This document shows positions 14,364 to 21,016 of a DNA stretch of 25,583 nucleotides, one piece after another. The DNA lies in the IMG/VR virus record IMGVR_UViG_3300017737_000073, positions 1 through 25,583 of that record; one strand, 5' to 3'. Source of the DNA: a virus. Positions within the stretch are counted from its first letter, which is position 1. Each line of letters begins with the position of its first letter. The notes below the pieces were generated by a model that was not told the origin of the DNA, ran no database searches, and saw nothing but the letters and a program-made list of their open reading frames with translations. Made by a program: the position numbers and the translations under genes.

Positions 14364-15519
14364 CATACTTACCATAGTTAGGTTTGCTCATTAGACTATA
14401 GGTTGCATACCTGGTTGCATCAGGTAAGTGATCAGCACCATCATTAGGTATGTTAGTTAATCTATTTGCTTTATCTTTCTTCCACCTGTAATCTCTAAAC
14501 TCTCTTATAGCATTTACAGATGTTTCTGTTATATGTAGTTTGTATCGCTTTAACAAGTCTATACCTGCCATAATACTATTCTGTCCTTTTACGCTTGGTC
14601 TTATATTGTTTCCCATTCTTCTAAGCTCGTCTATTAAACGTACTTCTGCTGAATCACCAAAGCATAGCTTATTGTCTTTATTATGCTCTAGAAAGAATCT
14701 ATGTATGTCTGCCGTTGTCATCATAGTTCTATAAAGTAATTCATTAATATATAGATTATGATCTTTCTGATATACTTCTACCGCACAGGTCGGATCATTG
14801 GTATAACCAAAGTCCATACCTATAGATAATAACTTAGCATCCTCTGGTATTTTATTTATCGTAGTAAAGCTAAATATCTGTGTTCTTGATAGCGCTCTCT
14901 CACCTAGTCCAAATACTTGCCAATATTCTTCATCTGTTTCTTTTAATCTTTCTAGTTCGTGTACAAGTGTTTTATCTATAAATGGATTGTCTTTGTATGT
15001 AGTCTTAAAAAACACAGCATCATCTCTAGTTTCTACTTTATCATATATCCAATGGTTTGCTTCACTAGGATTATAGTCTATTATTATTTGACCTTCTGTT
15101 CTAAATATTAATTGTTGCCAACTATCCCAATCTATTTCATTACATTCATTAACAAATAATAAGTTTCTTTTTCTACCACGTATCTTAGCAGGTTGATCTA
15201 ATGATATGAACTCTATGGTGTTGTTGTTTAGATAGTATTCGCTATTACTCTTATTATGATTCTTTTCGCTATATAACTCATAGTTCTTTAGTATATCTAA
15301 AAAGTCACGCATAACAGTTCCACGTAAACTAGGAAAAGTCTTACGGCATATAGTAACAATATGATTTTGATTTTGAAAGCAGTAATCGAATATTATCCAC
15401 ACTAACAGGTTAAAGGTTTTACCAGACCTACTTCCTCCCTGCTCTATTAGTATCTTCTTATCTGATCTATGAAATTTATAAGCGTGGTTAAATATAACAT
15501 TAGTCTGTACTTGATTCAT
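14353..15519 (-). CDS. terL: Terminase large subunit
   Basis: This is the packaging ATPase-nuclease that drives DNA into the prohead and cuts it. The 388 residues show a Walker A GGSRSGKT at 28-35, a Walker B with acidic pair in NLLFVNECNE (residues 119-128, Glu125 the likely catalytic base) and a coupling stretch around IIIDYNPSEANHW (about 145-157). The C-terminal RNase H-like nuclease shows Asp236 in GMDFGY, Asp289 in CFGDSAE and Asp363/Asp367 in DGADHLPDATRY. This matches the Terminase_3-type family in order and length. It overlaps the small subunit gene by 20 nt. The rightward 50-aa gene ends inside its last codons. Uncommonly, the next structural genes are tail rather than portal genes. 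Confidence 0.95.
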   Translation of the reverse strand: MNQVQTNVIFNHAYKFHRSDKKILIEQGGSRSGKTFNLLVWIIFDYCFQNQNHIVTICRKTFPSLRGTVMRDFLDILKNYELYSEKNHNKSNSEYYLNNNTIEFISLDQPAKIRGRKRNLLFVNECNEIDWDSWQQLIFRTEGQIIIDYNPSEANHWIYDKVETRDDAVFFKTTYKDNPFIDKTLVHELERLKETDEEYWQVFGLGERALSRTQIFSFTTINKIPEDAKLLSIGMDFGYTNDPTCAVEVYQKDHNLYINELLYRTMMTTADIHRFFLEHNKDNKLCFGDSAEVRLIDELRRMGNNIRPSVKGQNSIMAGIDLLKRYKLHITETSVNAIREFRDYRWKKDKANRLTNIPNDGADHLPDATRYATYSLMSKPNYGKYAIR

Positions 15520-15760
15520 TATCTTTCACCACTACTTCAAATAAAGGTGTGTCTTGGTTTAGTGTTATGTCTTGTGTTTCTCTAGGTTTACCATAATAGT
15601 AATTTGCATATAGTTGTGCAAACTTATAGTCACCTTTCTTTAGACCATCGTGTAGTACTTGTATAAATAAATCTTCCATAGGTGATAGCTTGTCTAATAA
15701 CTTAAACTCATCAGCTTTAGACTTTCTACCAGATCCATCTCTTTTACCACCCCAACTCAT
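15500..15760 (-). CDS. Putative terminase small subunit
   Basis: This 86-residue protein starts MSWGGKRDGSGRKSKADEFK, the Gly/Arg/Lys-rich GGKRxGSGRK opening that is typical of small terminase subunits and related DNA-recognition proteins. A helical stretch follows (LLDKLSPMEDLFIQVLHDGL, residues about 21-40), then the FAQLYANYYYGKPRETQDI motif and an acidic tail (VVVKDNESSTD). The Y-GKP motif close to the C-terminus is familiar from small terminases or their relatives. It directly precedes and overlaps terL by 20 nt, the expected pairing. At 86 residues it is short for a complete TerS, and a full helix-turn-helix is not obvious, so the DNA-binding mode is uncertain. Confidence 0.72.
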   Translation of the reverse strand: MSWGGKRDGSGRKSKADEFKLLDKLSPMEDLFIQVLHDGLKKGDYKFAQLYANYYYGKPRETQDITLNQDTPLFEVVVKDNESSTD

Positions 15761-15762
15761 AA

Positions 15763-15894
15763 TTAATTTCTTTTACCTTGTCCTCTATATTTCTTTTTAT
15801 AACCCGTTTGTCCTCTACTTGCATTCTTACTATGCACACCTGGTCTTTTCTTTTTAGGTCGCTCTATGTAAGCACTTATTATCTTTCTTGCCAA
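15763..15894 (-). CDS. Conserved small basic protein before the terminase (43 aa)
   Basis: The frame runs from a TTG codon (15894) to a TAA 2 nt before the terS ATG. It contains IISAYIERPKKKRPGVHSKN and then SRGQTGYKKKYRGQGKRN. The RPGxHSKxxS...YKKxYxGQG signature is one I recall as a recurrent tiny protein beside terminase or head genes in Bacteroidota phages. Almost a third of its residues are Lys or Arg, suggesting nucleic-acid binding, but function is unknown. No in-frame ATG exists between the upstream stop and the conserved part, so the TTG start is chosen by default. The TATTATATA box at 15919-15927 is upstream. Confidence 0.7.
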   Translation of the reverse strand: MARKIISAYIERPKKKRPGVHSKNASRGQTGYKKKYRGQGKRN

Positions 15895-15918
15895 CTTGAA
15901 AAAACTTGATTAATCAAA

Positions 15919-15927
15919 TATATAATA
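15919..15927 (-). promoter_or_regulatory. TATTATATA box before the packaging genes
   Basis: Minus strand TATTATATA TTT GAT. The twelve bases TATTATATATTT are identical to those before the ATG at 13728, but here no ATG follows; the first start is the TTG 21 nt further on. It lies in the 49-nt gap that separates the replication genes from the terminase genes. Confidence 0.4.
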
Positions 15928-15943
15928 CTTTTTTTTACTTTTT

Positions 15944-16372
15944 TTAATACACCCACTCACTTTCATCTAAAAATACTTTGTCTTTTACCATAGTATCTAT
16001 TTGTGCTGCCATCTTCATTAATGTATCTGCAGGTAAGTATTTTAGTTTAGATTTTATATATGCAGTTGTGTTTGCTCTACTTTTAAAGTCTGGTTTAGCA
16101 AATAAACTATTAAACCATTCTTGCATTCTTTTATTGTTATGTTCATATACTTCAAACATTCTTATACTGTGTGTTAGTGTTGCATTATCCATATTAAAAC
16201 CTAATTGGTTAAATATCTTTATTATATCTTTATTACGTAGTTTGTAATAGTGTCTTAGTATGTGTACAAAAAATGATCTCGCTTCTACATATTCTTGATC
16301 TCTTTTCTTTTGTAAAAAGTTTATACCTGTTACGTCTTTAACTTCTTTTGCTATTCTGTATGTCTCTCTCAT
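15944..16372 (-). CDS. DnaA domain IV-like protein
   Basis: This 142-residue protein resembles only the DNA-binding C-terminal domain of DnaA. Residues about 23-73 carry KRDQEYVEARSFFVHILRHY, then LRNKDIIKIFNQLGFNMDNAT and LTHSIRMFEVY. In DnaA this order is: basic patch with aligned R..aR..a..L, then the helix with I(G/F)..f, then the D-H-(S/T)-T-V-x-H-A/S signature. The last element here is D-N-A-T-L-T-H-S. The rest (residues 75-142) is a helical tail of unknown role. It lacks the AAA+ ATPase domain, so it may recruit or compete at an origin or act as a transcription factor. It is the last gene before the packaging unit. Related domain-only proteins are found in other Bacteroidota phages. 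Confidence 0.68.
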   Translation of the reverse strand: MRETYRIAKEVKDVTGINFLQKKRDQEYVEARSFFVHILRHYYKLRNKDIIKIFNQLGFNMDNATLTHSIRMFEVYEHNNKRMQEWFNSLFAKPDFKSRANTTAYIKSKLKYLPADTLMKMAAQIDTMVKDKVFLDESEWVY

Positions 16373-16404
16373 AATTTACTAAATTATTAATATTTGTTTA
16401 TATA

Positions 16405-17208
16405 TCAAAGGTTTATCTCTATATAATAGTCGTCTAGTTCTGGTTCGTCTTGCTCGAAGTGTTGTGCATAAACATTAAGCGCATACGCTACTTTATCTCT
16501 ACCACTCTGTATAAACTCTTTACTTACAGCTTTACTTATACCTATATCTCTAGATCCTTTATCTATTACAATAAATCTAAAATCGGGTATATTATAAATT
16601 TCTGTATATAAATAGGCTTGTACGTCATAGTGAAAGTTATACGCACTATGTTCAAAACCTTTTATGTTACTTGTTGTTTTAAGATCACACACATAGTCTT
16701 TAGCTAGAACATCTGCTTTAGCACGAAATGGTTGACCTTGTACTAATGCTACACCTGGATATTCTGTCTTACATCCTTTTATCATTTGCATAGCGGGTTC
16801 GTTACGATAAAATGCTTCTGCTAATCTTTCTGCATCATTCTTTTCTTTCATTGTAAATACTTCACCGTGTTCTTCTTTAGCCATTTTAAATTTCTTTGTG
16901 TTCTTGCTTTGCACATCTATAAACACTTGTGATTCAAATACGTCATTCTCTAATATCGCAGTATGCGTTAACCAGCCATCTCTTAGTGCTTGACTTTTAG
17001 GTGATCCATACTTCATTACATTATAGTATGTTTTAGGTGATTCTAGTAATAGTTTTATTGTACTACTACTAAATGCAAATTTATTCATAAAGCCATAATA
17101 GAATTCATCATCTAGCATTTTAGATAACAGTTCTGTTTTGTCGTAGTATTTTCCGTCTAATAGTTTTATTTGTTTATTCATAAGCATATCTAGTATTATT
17201 AAATCCAA
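16405..17208 (-). CDS. PD-(D/E)XK exonuclease, RecE/DUF3799-like
   Basis: The 267-residue protein belongs to the RecE-type PD-(D/E)XK nucleases. FAFSSSTIKLLLESPKTYY (about 44-62) and LRDGWLTHTAILE with His82 form the N-terminal part. The core has GVALVQGQPFRAKADVL (Asp166), then DYVCDLKTTSN (Asp175 and Lys177 as the DxK element) and HYDVQAYLYTE with Gln197 as the QxxxY motif. Such enzymes degrade double-stranded DNA 5'-3' for recombination, usually with an annealing protein; no annealase is recognised beside it, though the hypothetical protein at 21003-21503 could be examined. The annotated ATG is 5 nt after the HNH gene stop; the internal Met10 (MNKQIKLL) is a possible alternative start. Confidence 0.78.
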   Translation of the reverse strand: MDLIILDMLMNKQIKLLDGKYYDKTELLSKMLDDEFYYGFMNKFAFSSSTIKLLLESPKTYYNVMKYGSPKSQALRDGWLTHTAILENDVFESQVFIDVQSKNTKKFKMAKEEHGEVFTMKEKNDAERLAEAFYRNEPAMQMIKGCKTEYPGVALVQGQPFRAKADVLAKDYVCDLKTTSNIKGFEHSAYNFHYDVQAYLYTEIYNIPDFRFIVIDKGSRDIGISKAVSKEFIQSGRDKVAYALNVYAQHFEQDEPELDDYYIEINL

Positions 17209-17213
17209 TTTAT

Positions 17214-17720
17214 TTAAATGTTTTTTCTATACAAAATGTAATGTAAAGATGAATCGTTAGGAATATTATATTTTTTTAATAGTTGTGAATATGTCATTCC
17301 GTTTTTTCTATCTTCTCTTATTTTTAATATTGTTTCTGTAGAGTATTTTCTATTTTTACTCGATGCATTAATTGCTCTTTTCACTCTATCCTTTTTAGGA
17401 CAATCCATAATATTTTGACTTTGTGTACCTATTGCAATATTATCAAAAGAATCATCATCTCTTTTTCCGTTTAAATGCCTAACAACAATACCGTCTTGAT
17501 ACATATCATTTTTATATTTTTGATATGCTTGTAATCTAGATATTTTAAATGCAGCATATTTATTATAGTCATCTTCTTTTCTTAGCTTATAATATTTATA
17601 ACCATTTTTATAATAACCTTTTAAAGTTTTACCATCAGGGTTTAAAAGCACCCCTTCCTTGTTAACTCTATAGTCTTTGTTGTGTGCGTATATTTCGTTT
17701 TCGTTAAATGTGTATGCCAT
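17214..17720 (-). CDS. HNH homing endonuclease
   Basis: This 168-residue protein shows an N-terminal NUMOD4-like stretch (YRVNKEGVLLNPDGKTLKGY, residues 17-36) and the HNH core: ISRLQAYQKYK then GIVVRHLNGKRDDDSFDNIA (77-96), with His82 and Asn84 as likely active residues. A C-terminal DNA-recognition part has YSTETILKIREDRKNGMTYS and LLKKYNIPNDSS, a helix-turn-helix. Free-standing homing endonucleases of this kind spread themselves between phage genomes. It sits between the diphosphohydrolase-like gene (TAATG overlap) and the exonuclease gene (5-nt gap), apparently without breaking either. It has no obvious role in the replication operon. Confidence 0.82.
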   Translation of the reverse strand: MAYTFNENEIYAHNKDYRVNKEGVLLNPDGKTLKGYYKNGYKYYKLRKEDDYNKYAAFKISRLQAYQKYKNDMYQDGIVVRHLNGKRDDDSFDNIAIGTQSQNIMDCPKKDRVKRAINASSKNRKYSTETILKIREDRKNGMTYSQLLKKYNIPNDSSLHYILYRKNI

Positions 17721-18016
17721 TATTTAGTTAAAAATTCTTGTAATGCTGCCAGTATTCTCCACGCTGCTTTAGCTAAATGTAACATACCATCATCATCATA
17801 AGGGTTAATACTATGATCTATTATATGCCTTGCTGCAGCATCTAAATGATCTTTACTTTTACTTTTATCCCAATGCAAAGGTTTATCAGGGTGGTGTTGT
17901 TTATTTCCTAATTGACTAACCTTAGATATTTCTAACAATGCATTAGGGAAATATTTTAATACCCCAGTATAAACTGGCATTTGTTTTCTTTGTTCGTGTT
18001 TATTAGAATTCTTCAT
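17720..18016 (-). CDS. dATP/dGTP diphosphohydrolase-like protein (short form)
   Basis: The 98-residue product contains MPVYTGVLKYFPNALLEISK (residues 13-32), VSQLGNKQHHPDKPLHWDKS (33-52) and DHLDAAARHIIDH followed by DDDGMLHLAKAAWRILAALQ. This series of motifs is the signature of the N-terminal dATP/dGTP diphosphohydrolase domain (formerly DUF5664) of phages. His41/42, His48 and His64/68 with nearby acids could bind metal. Such enzymes adjust purine deoxynucleotide pools in phages, sometimes in those with modified DNA. Here it exists as the N-terminal domain alone, with no second domain. The reaction is inferred from the family; activity of the stand-alone domain is unproven. Confidence 0.72.
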   Translation of the reverse strand: MKNSNKHEQRKQMPVYTGVLKYFPNALLEISKVSQLGNKQHHPDKPLHWDKSKSKDHLDAAARHIIDHSINPYDDDGMLHLAKAAWRILAALQEFLTK

Positions 18017-18248
18017 ATGTCATTCTATATGTTAAATAAATATATATGTCGTTATCTACTAATTTATATCTTTTACTTTCCATCTCAAACCTAAATATAA
18101 ATGTAAACAACTCTATTTCTATTTCACTTCCTACTTCAGGCACACTATCAAAATCTAACCATAAAGAATTTACGGTGTCTAGTAATTTGTTTTCTACATC
18201 TTCAGAAGGTTCTTGTCCTACTATGTCAGTCAAGATGTGTATCTTCAT
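18003..18248 (-). CDS. Hypothetical protein (81 aa)
   Basis: This 81-residue acidic protein starts MKIHILTDIVGQEPSEDVEN. The rest reads as alternating beta strands (SEIEIELFTFIFRFEM, KLVDNDIYIYLTYRM), suggesting a small beta-rich fold. I do not recognise the family. It overlaps its upstream neighbour by 23 nt and the diphosphohydrolase-like gene by 14 nt, fully within the early operon. An antisense frame over the same bases is open for 70 codons, but operon context and overlap pattern support this strand. Confidence 0.6.
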   Translation of the reverse strand: MKIHILTDIVGQEPSEDVENKLLDTVNSLWLDFDSVPEVGSEIEIELFTFIFRFEMESKRYKLVDNDIYIYLTYRMTYEEF

Positions 18249-18534
18249 ATTTCTTTAATTGTTGTTTAGCTTCGTTTCTTTCGTTTACCGCACCGTCTCT
18301 TTGAAATTTATATTGCATTACAGCTTTAAGCGCAAGATCTCTATCTCGTTTTAATTCTATTATATGCCATTGTATATCTAAAAAAGATTCTATTATTAAT
18401 TTTAATTCTTTATTATCTTGTGCTTTACCTTTCCATTTAGTTAACAGTTCTAATACTGTTTGAATATTCTTATCGCACTCAAACTCTTTTATTGCATCTA
18501 GCTTTTTATAAGCATCTATCAAATCCTGATTCAT
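18226..18534 (-). CDS. Hypothetical coiled-coil protein (102 aa)
   Basis: This 102-residue protein is mostly helical. The N-terminal half has KKLDAIKEFECDKNIQTVLE (residues 10-29) and the C-terminal half is a strong coiled coil (IIELKRDRDLALKAV and RDGAVNERNEAKQQLKKYED). No catalytic or metal motif is seen. It overlaps the nuclease-like gene upstream by 29 nt. A structural partner for a neighbouring replication protein is possible but not supported by motif. Confidence 0.6.
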   Translation of the reverse strand: MNQDLIDAYKKLDAIKEFECDKNIQTVLELLTKWKGKAQDNKELKLIIESFLDIQWHIIELKRDRDLALKAVMQYKFQRDGAVNERNEAKQQLKKYEDTHLD

Positions 18535-18952
18535 TGTTTATATAACTTGCTTGTGATTCTTCTAATAAATATACTTCTTTTTCTTTTTTCTTTTTAGTCC
18601 ATAGTGTTGTGTCTGGACAATTTAGTTTCTCTAGCTCTGGTAAATTCATATTGTTTAACCAAAATATATACATACCTTTCGGATCAAACACTAAATATAA
18701 TTTGTGTATTTGTTTTGGTAATCCTAATAGTCTTTCATATTTACCTTTCTCTAATAATTTTGTTTCATAATATTTATGTCTAAACTTCATTTCTATTACG
18801 CATTCTTTTTTCTTAGGGGTTAAACCTTTTGCATCAAAATATTCATAATCTTCACCACACCAGGTAAGGTTCCAACCATCTAAATTTAATATATTAACTA
18901 CCGTTTGTTCCCATTTATGTACTTCTTTTATACCCATTTTTATAAATAACAT
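18506..18952 (-). CDS. PD-(D/E)XK nuclease-like protein
   Basis: The 148-residue product shows a compact PD-(D/E)XK pattern: YFDAKGLTPKKKECVIEMKF at residues 38-57, giving Asp40, Glu54 and Lys56 in D-x13-E-x-K spacing. It is preceded by a helix (KEVHKWEQTVVNILNLDGW) whose Glu14 could be the first acidic residue. RHKYYETKLLEKGKYERLL follows, a helix typical of this nuclease type, then a strand LYLVFDPKGMYIFWLNN. Small phage nucleases of this kind may process recombination or replication intermediates; the substrate is not shown. It starts inside the upstream gene (38-nt overlap); Met6 (MGIKEV) is an alternative start that reduces the overlap to 23 nt. Confidence 0.62.
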   Translation of the reverse strand: MLFIKMGIKEVHKWEQTVVNILNLDGWNLTWCGEDYEYFDAKGLTPKKKECVIEMKFRHKYYETKLLEKGKYERLLGLPKQIHKLYLVFDPKGMYIFWLNNMNLPELEKLNCPDTTLWTKKKKEKEVYLLEESQASYINNESGFDRCL

Positions 18953-19157
18953 TTAGCTCATCTACAAACTCTTGTATTCTACCAATAATATGTTCACCCC
19001 TACAAGTACATAAACTTTCGTAAGGATGATTAAAATACTTTGCGTGTAGACTTTCGATTAATTTAAGTTCGTTTTTTGCTATTGTGTTATTTTTTACGCC
19101 TTTAAATTTAGTCCATTGATCGTAATCAACTTTTATCATTTGTACTTTATCTGTCAT
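18915..19157 (-). CDS. Hypothetical protein with CxC motif (80 aa)
   Basis: This 80-residue protein starts MTDKVQMIKVDYDQWTKFKG and has LIESLHAKYFNHPYESLCTC followed by RGEHIIGRIQEFVDELNVIY. The H-A-x-x-F-N-H-P-Y...C-x-C pattern resembles a small uncharacterised family I have met in Bacteroidota phages. Two cysteines and two histidines lie close enough for a possible zinc site, which is inference. Its ATG overlaps the stop of the 55-aa gene as ATGA, implying coupling. Confidence 0.62.
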   Translation of the reverse strand: MTDKVQMIKVDYDQWTKFKGVKNNTIAKNELKLIESLHAKYFNHPYESLCTCRGEHIIGRIQEFVDELNVIYKNGYKRST

Positions 19158-19321
19158 CTTTTAATTTGTATTTTATTCCAATCGTCTTTTCTCTTATCAC
19201 AACCACAGTCTTTGTAGCCGAATAGTTTTGCTATAGCCGTAGCTATTCTTTTACCATAACCAAACGTGATTATGTTAATTATTTTTTCTGCTAGATCCCC
19301 TAGTCCAATCGAATTTCTCAT
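19154..19321 (-). CDS. Conserved small protein with CGC motif (55 aa)
   Basis: This complete 55-codon gene starts inside the 3' end of the sigma-like gene (47-nt overlap) and ends with an ATGA overlap to the next gene. The protein MRNSIGLGDLAEKIINIITF continues GYGKRIATAIAKLFGYKDCG and CDKRKDDWNKIQIKR. The GLGDxxEKI...G...KDCGCxxRKxxxN pattern is a recurring tiny protein of Bacteroidota phages that I recall without known function. Cys39 and Cys41 in CGC plus the basic end suggest metal or nucleic-acid contact; this is inference. Although it lies in an overlapping frame, the motif makes it a convincing gene. Confidence 0.75.
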   Translation of the reverse strand: MRNSIGLGDLAEKIINIITFGYGKRIATAIAKLFGYKDCGCDKRKDDWNKIQIKR

Positions 19322-19832
19322 ATTGTTTTTTTACAAAATCTTTTACTTTTAAATATGTGTTTCTTAAAGATACATAACTTATATTAGTTTCTCTTTGTAG
19401 CTCTGATATTTTCTTACCGCCAGACAACAGTTCAAATATTGTAATGTCATACCAAGTAAGTTTCTCTCTATAATCATCTGTAAATTCTTCTAGCTTATTA
19501 AAAAGTGTATCTTCATCAATAGTACTTTTTTTACCATACTTAGCTAAAGCTGAACTTAAATCAAAGTTTTCGCTATCAGATGTAATTATTAAATCTTTAC
19601 GCTTGTTGTTGTGTTGTTTTAATCGTAAACAAGAATGAAAGATAATTTTATAACAATAGAAATAGTTTATATCGTTTTCACCATATCTTAAATCTTTACC
19701 CTTCTTTGTTAGATCATCTATTTTAATATACATTTCCGAAACAATATCTTTGCAGTCGTCATCACCGCAGTTAAAAGATTTACATATCCTTAACCAATCT
19801 TTATGTTTCTTATATGCTATTTCAAGAATCAC
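19275..19832 (-). CDS. Sigma-70-like factor (ECF-type), putative late regulator
   Basis: This 185-residue protein has the two-domain shape of a small sigma factor. Residues about 22-42 (GDDDCKDIVSEMYIKIDDL) resemble region 2.1-2.2. YFYCYKIIFHSCLRLKQHNN (58-77) lies where region 2.4 contacts the -10 element. Residues about 120-172 form a region 4-like helix-turn-helix (ITIFELLSGGKKISELQRET, then NISYVSLRNTYLKVKDFV). Phage-encoded factors like this redirect host RNA polymerase. It overlaps the ATPase gene upstream by 11 nt and lies in the early operon, as expected for a factor that turns on late genes. The TATTATATA boxes before late genes are the obvious candidate targets; that link is inferred. 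A non-sigma HTH regulator is the alternative. Confidence 0.68.
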   Translation of the reverse strand: MILEIAYKKHKDWLRICKSFNCGDDDCKDIVSEMYIKIDDLTKKGKDLRYGENDINYFYCYKIIFHSCLRLKQHNNKRKDLIITSDSENFDLSSALAKYGKKSTIDEDTLFNKLEEFTDDYREKLTWYDITIFELLSGGKKISELQRETNISYVSLRNTYLKVKDFVKKQYEKFDWTRGSSRKNN

Positions 19833-20748
19833 GCTTTTCTATTAAATGTAATAAATTTTTATTGTTAATACTAAAACCTACATTGTTAGCTAATGATCTA
19901 AACTCTATAGGATTTTCTAACGGTGTAGGTCTACCACCACTATCTATCTCTTTTATTTTTATTATAGCTAAATATGTATTTGTCCAGTATTCTGGGTGAT
20001 TTGTATACCTGTGTAATATTAGAAAATTATCAGATTTATTTAGGAACTTACCCCCTCCTTCAGCTGATCCTGCACTTGGTGGTTGTATATATCCTTCGAA
20101 CTTATGTCCGTTAGGGTGTTTGTGTCTTAGTGATTCTGTTACAGCGTGTGTAATTAAATATATAGAACACTTGTTTCGTCTAGTAAACAATCTATAATCT
20201 CCCATAACTGCGTAGTCGTATTCGTGACCACCGTATGTTTTCATTAACTCTTTATCTCTTATAAGTGAATTGTATGGATCTATTAATAAAGCGTGGTAAT
20301 CAAATGTCTTTTTAATTTCTTCTGCTTGTCTTAATAATTCGCTAGATGTATATACTTCTTCTATGTTCACATATCTAAAGTGTTGATGAATCCATTTAAT
20401 CTTTTCTTTCCATACCTTATCTGGTATTTTATTAAATGGTAACCCAACTAAAAATTCACATAGCTTTTTACTTATACTACTAGGTTCATTCTCTGCTGAA
20501 TATATTAAGTATTTAAGATTATACTTAACAGCATATAATAAAAGTAAATAAAGTAATGTGGTTGTTTTACCAGTTGATGCGTGTCCAAGTACTACATTAA
20601 AGTTACTAAACTTAAATCTCCAGTACTCATCTATCTCTGGTATTCCAAGTCGTAGACCTTCCTTAATCTTACCATTACGAATGTCATTCAGTCTACTAAC
20701 TTGAGAACTTAAAGAAACTGTATTAGAATGGGAGTCCGTCATCGTCAT
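19822..20748 (-). CDS. RecA/DnaB-like ATPase, putative replicative helicase
   Basis: The 308-residue protein carries Walker A GHASTGKTTT at 55-64 (Lys61, Thr62), LIYSAENEPSSISKKLCEFL around 81-100 (the E-E motif and following helix of DnaB-like ATPases), and Walker B HALLIDPYNSL at 152-162 with Asp157. A sensor-like strand (SIYLITHAVTESLRH, about 200) and the Ser/Gly-rich PPSAGSAEGGGKF loop come before FLILHR. This is the core of RecA-fold hexameric helicases. There is no primase or DnaB N-terminal domain, so it may be a helicase or recombination ATPase that uses host primase. It overlaps the SSB-like gene upstream by 26 nt and the sigma-like gene downstream by 11 nt. Confidence 0.82.
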   Translation of the reverse strand: MTMTDSHSNTVSLSSQVSRLNDIRNGKIKEGLRLGIPEIDEYWRFKFSNFNVVLGHASTGKTTTLLYLLLLYAVKYNLKYLIYSAENEPSSISKKLCEFLVGLPFNKIPDKVWKEKIKWIHQHFRYVNIEEVYTSSELLRQAEEIKKTFDYHALLIDPYNSLIRDKELMKTYGGHEYDYAVMGDYRLFTRRNKCSIYLITHAVTESLRHKHPNGHKFEGYIQPPSAGSAEGGGKFLNKSDNFLILHRYTNHPEYWTNTYLAIIKIKEIDSGGRPTPLENPIEFRSLANNVGFSINNKNLLHLIEKRDS

Positions 20749-21016
20749 TTGTGTTTCGATCAGGACTGTGTTCCTTACTAGTTATTTCTTTATAATTATT
20801 GCTTTCTAATTTGCTGTATGGTTTACCAGCTTTGCTTATCATAGTAATAAACTTTAGATACCCTTCATTTTCTTTAATATGTTTTTGTATATCGGGATCC
20901 TCTAACTGTTGTTTAAACTTCTCTACGTTAAGACTATTCTTAGAAACTATATAGTCTTTATCATTTGTGTATGTATAAAGTCCGTTTATAAATACTGTAT
21001 CGCTATTTTGTGCCAT
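20723..21016 (-). CDS. Putative single-strand DNA-binding protein, SSB-like tail
   Basis: The 97-residue protein starts MAQNSDTVFINGLYTYTNDK and ends NTNDDDGLPF. The acidic DDD-x-LPF ending is the hallmark by which SSB proteins bind partner replication enzymes, and such tails are also found on small phage DNA-binding proteins. The first half (FINGLYTYTNDKDYIVS, then GYLKFITMISKAGKPYSKL) could be a short beta barrel. No classical OB fold can be proven at this length. It lies next to the helicase-like ATPase (26-nt overlap), fitting a replication role. Confidence 0.58.
   Translation of the reverse strand: MAQNSDTVFINGLYTYTNDKDYIVSKNSLNVEKFKQQLEDPDIQKHIKENEGYLKFITMISKAGKPYSKLESNNYKEITSKEHSPDRNTNDDDGLPF

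Noticed and set aside
15393-15401. Perfect DnaA box TTATCCACA within terL
   Set aside because: A single copy inside conserved terL coding sequence is expected by chance in an AT-rich 25-kb stretch; no cluster or AT-rich unwinding region accompanies it.
16420-16428. TATTATATA inside the RecE-like gene (also at 4474-4482 and 13042-13050)
   Set aside because: These copies encode Tyr-Tyr-Ile or Leu-Tyr-Ile inside genes and are not followed by ATG at 3 nt, so they do not count as promoter sites.
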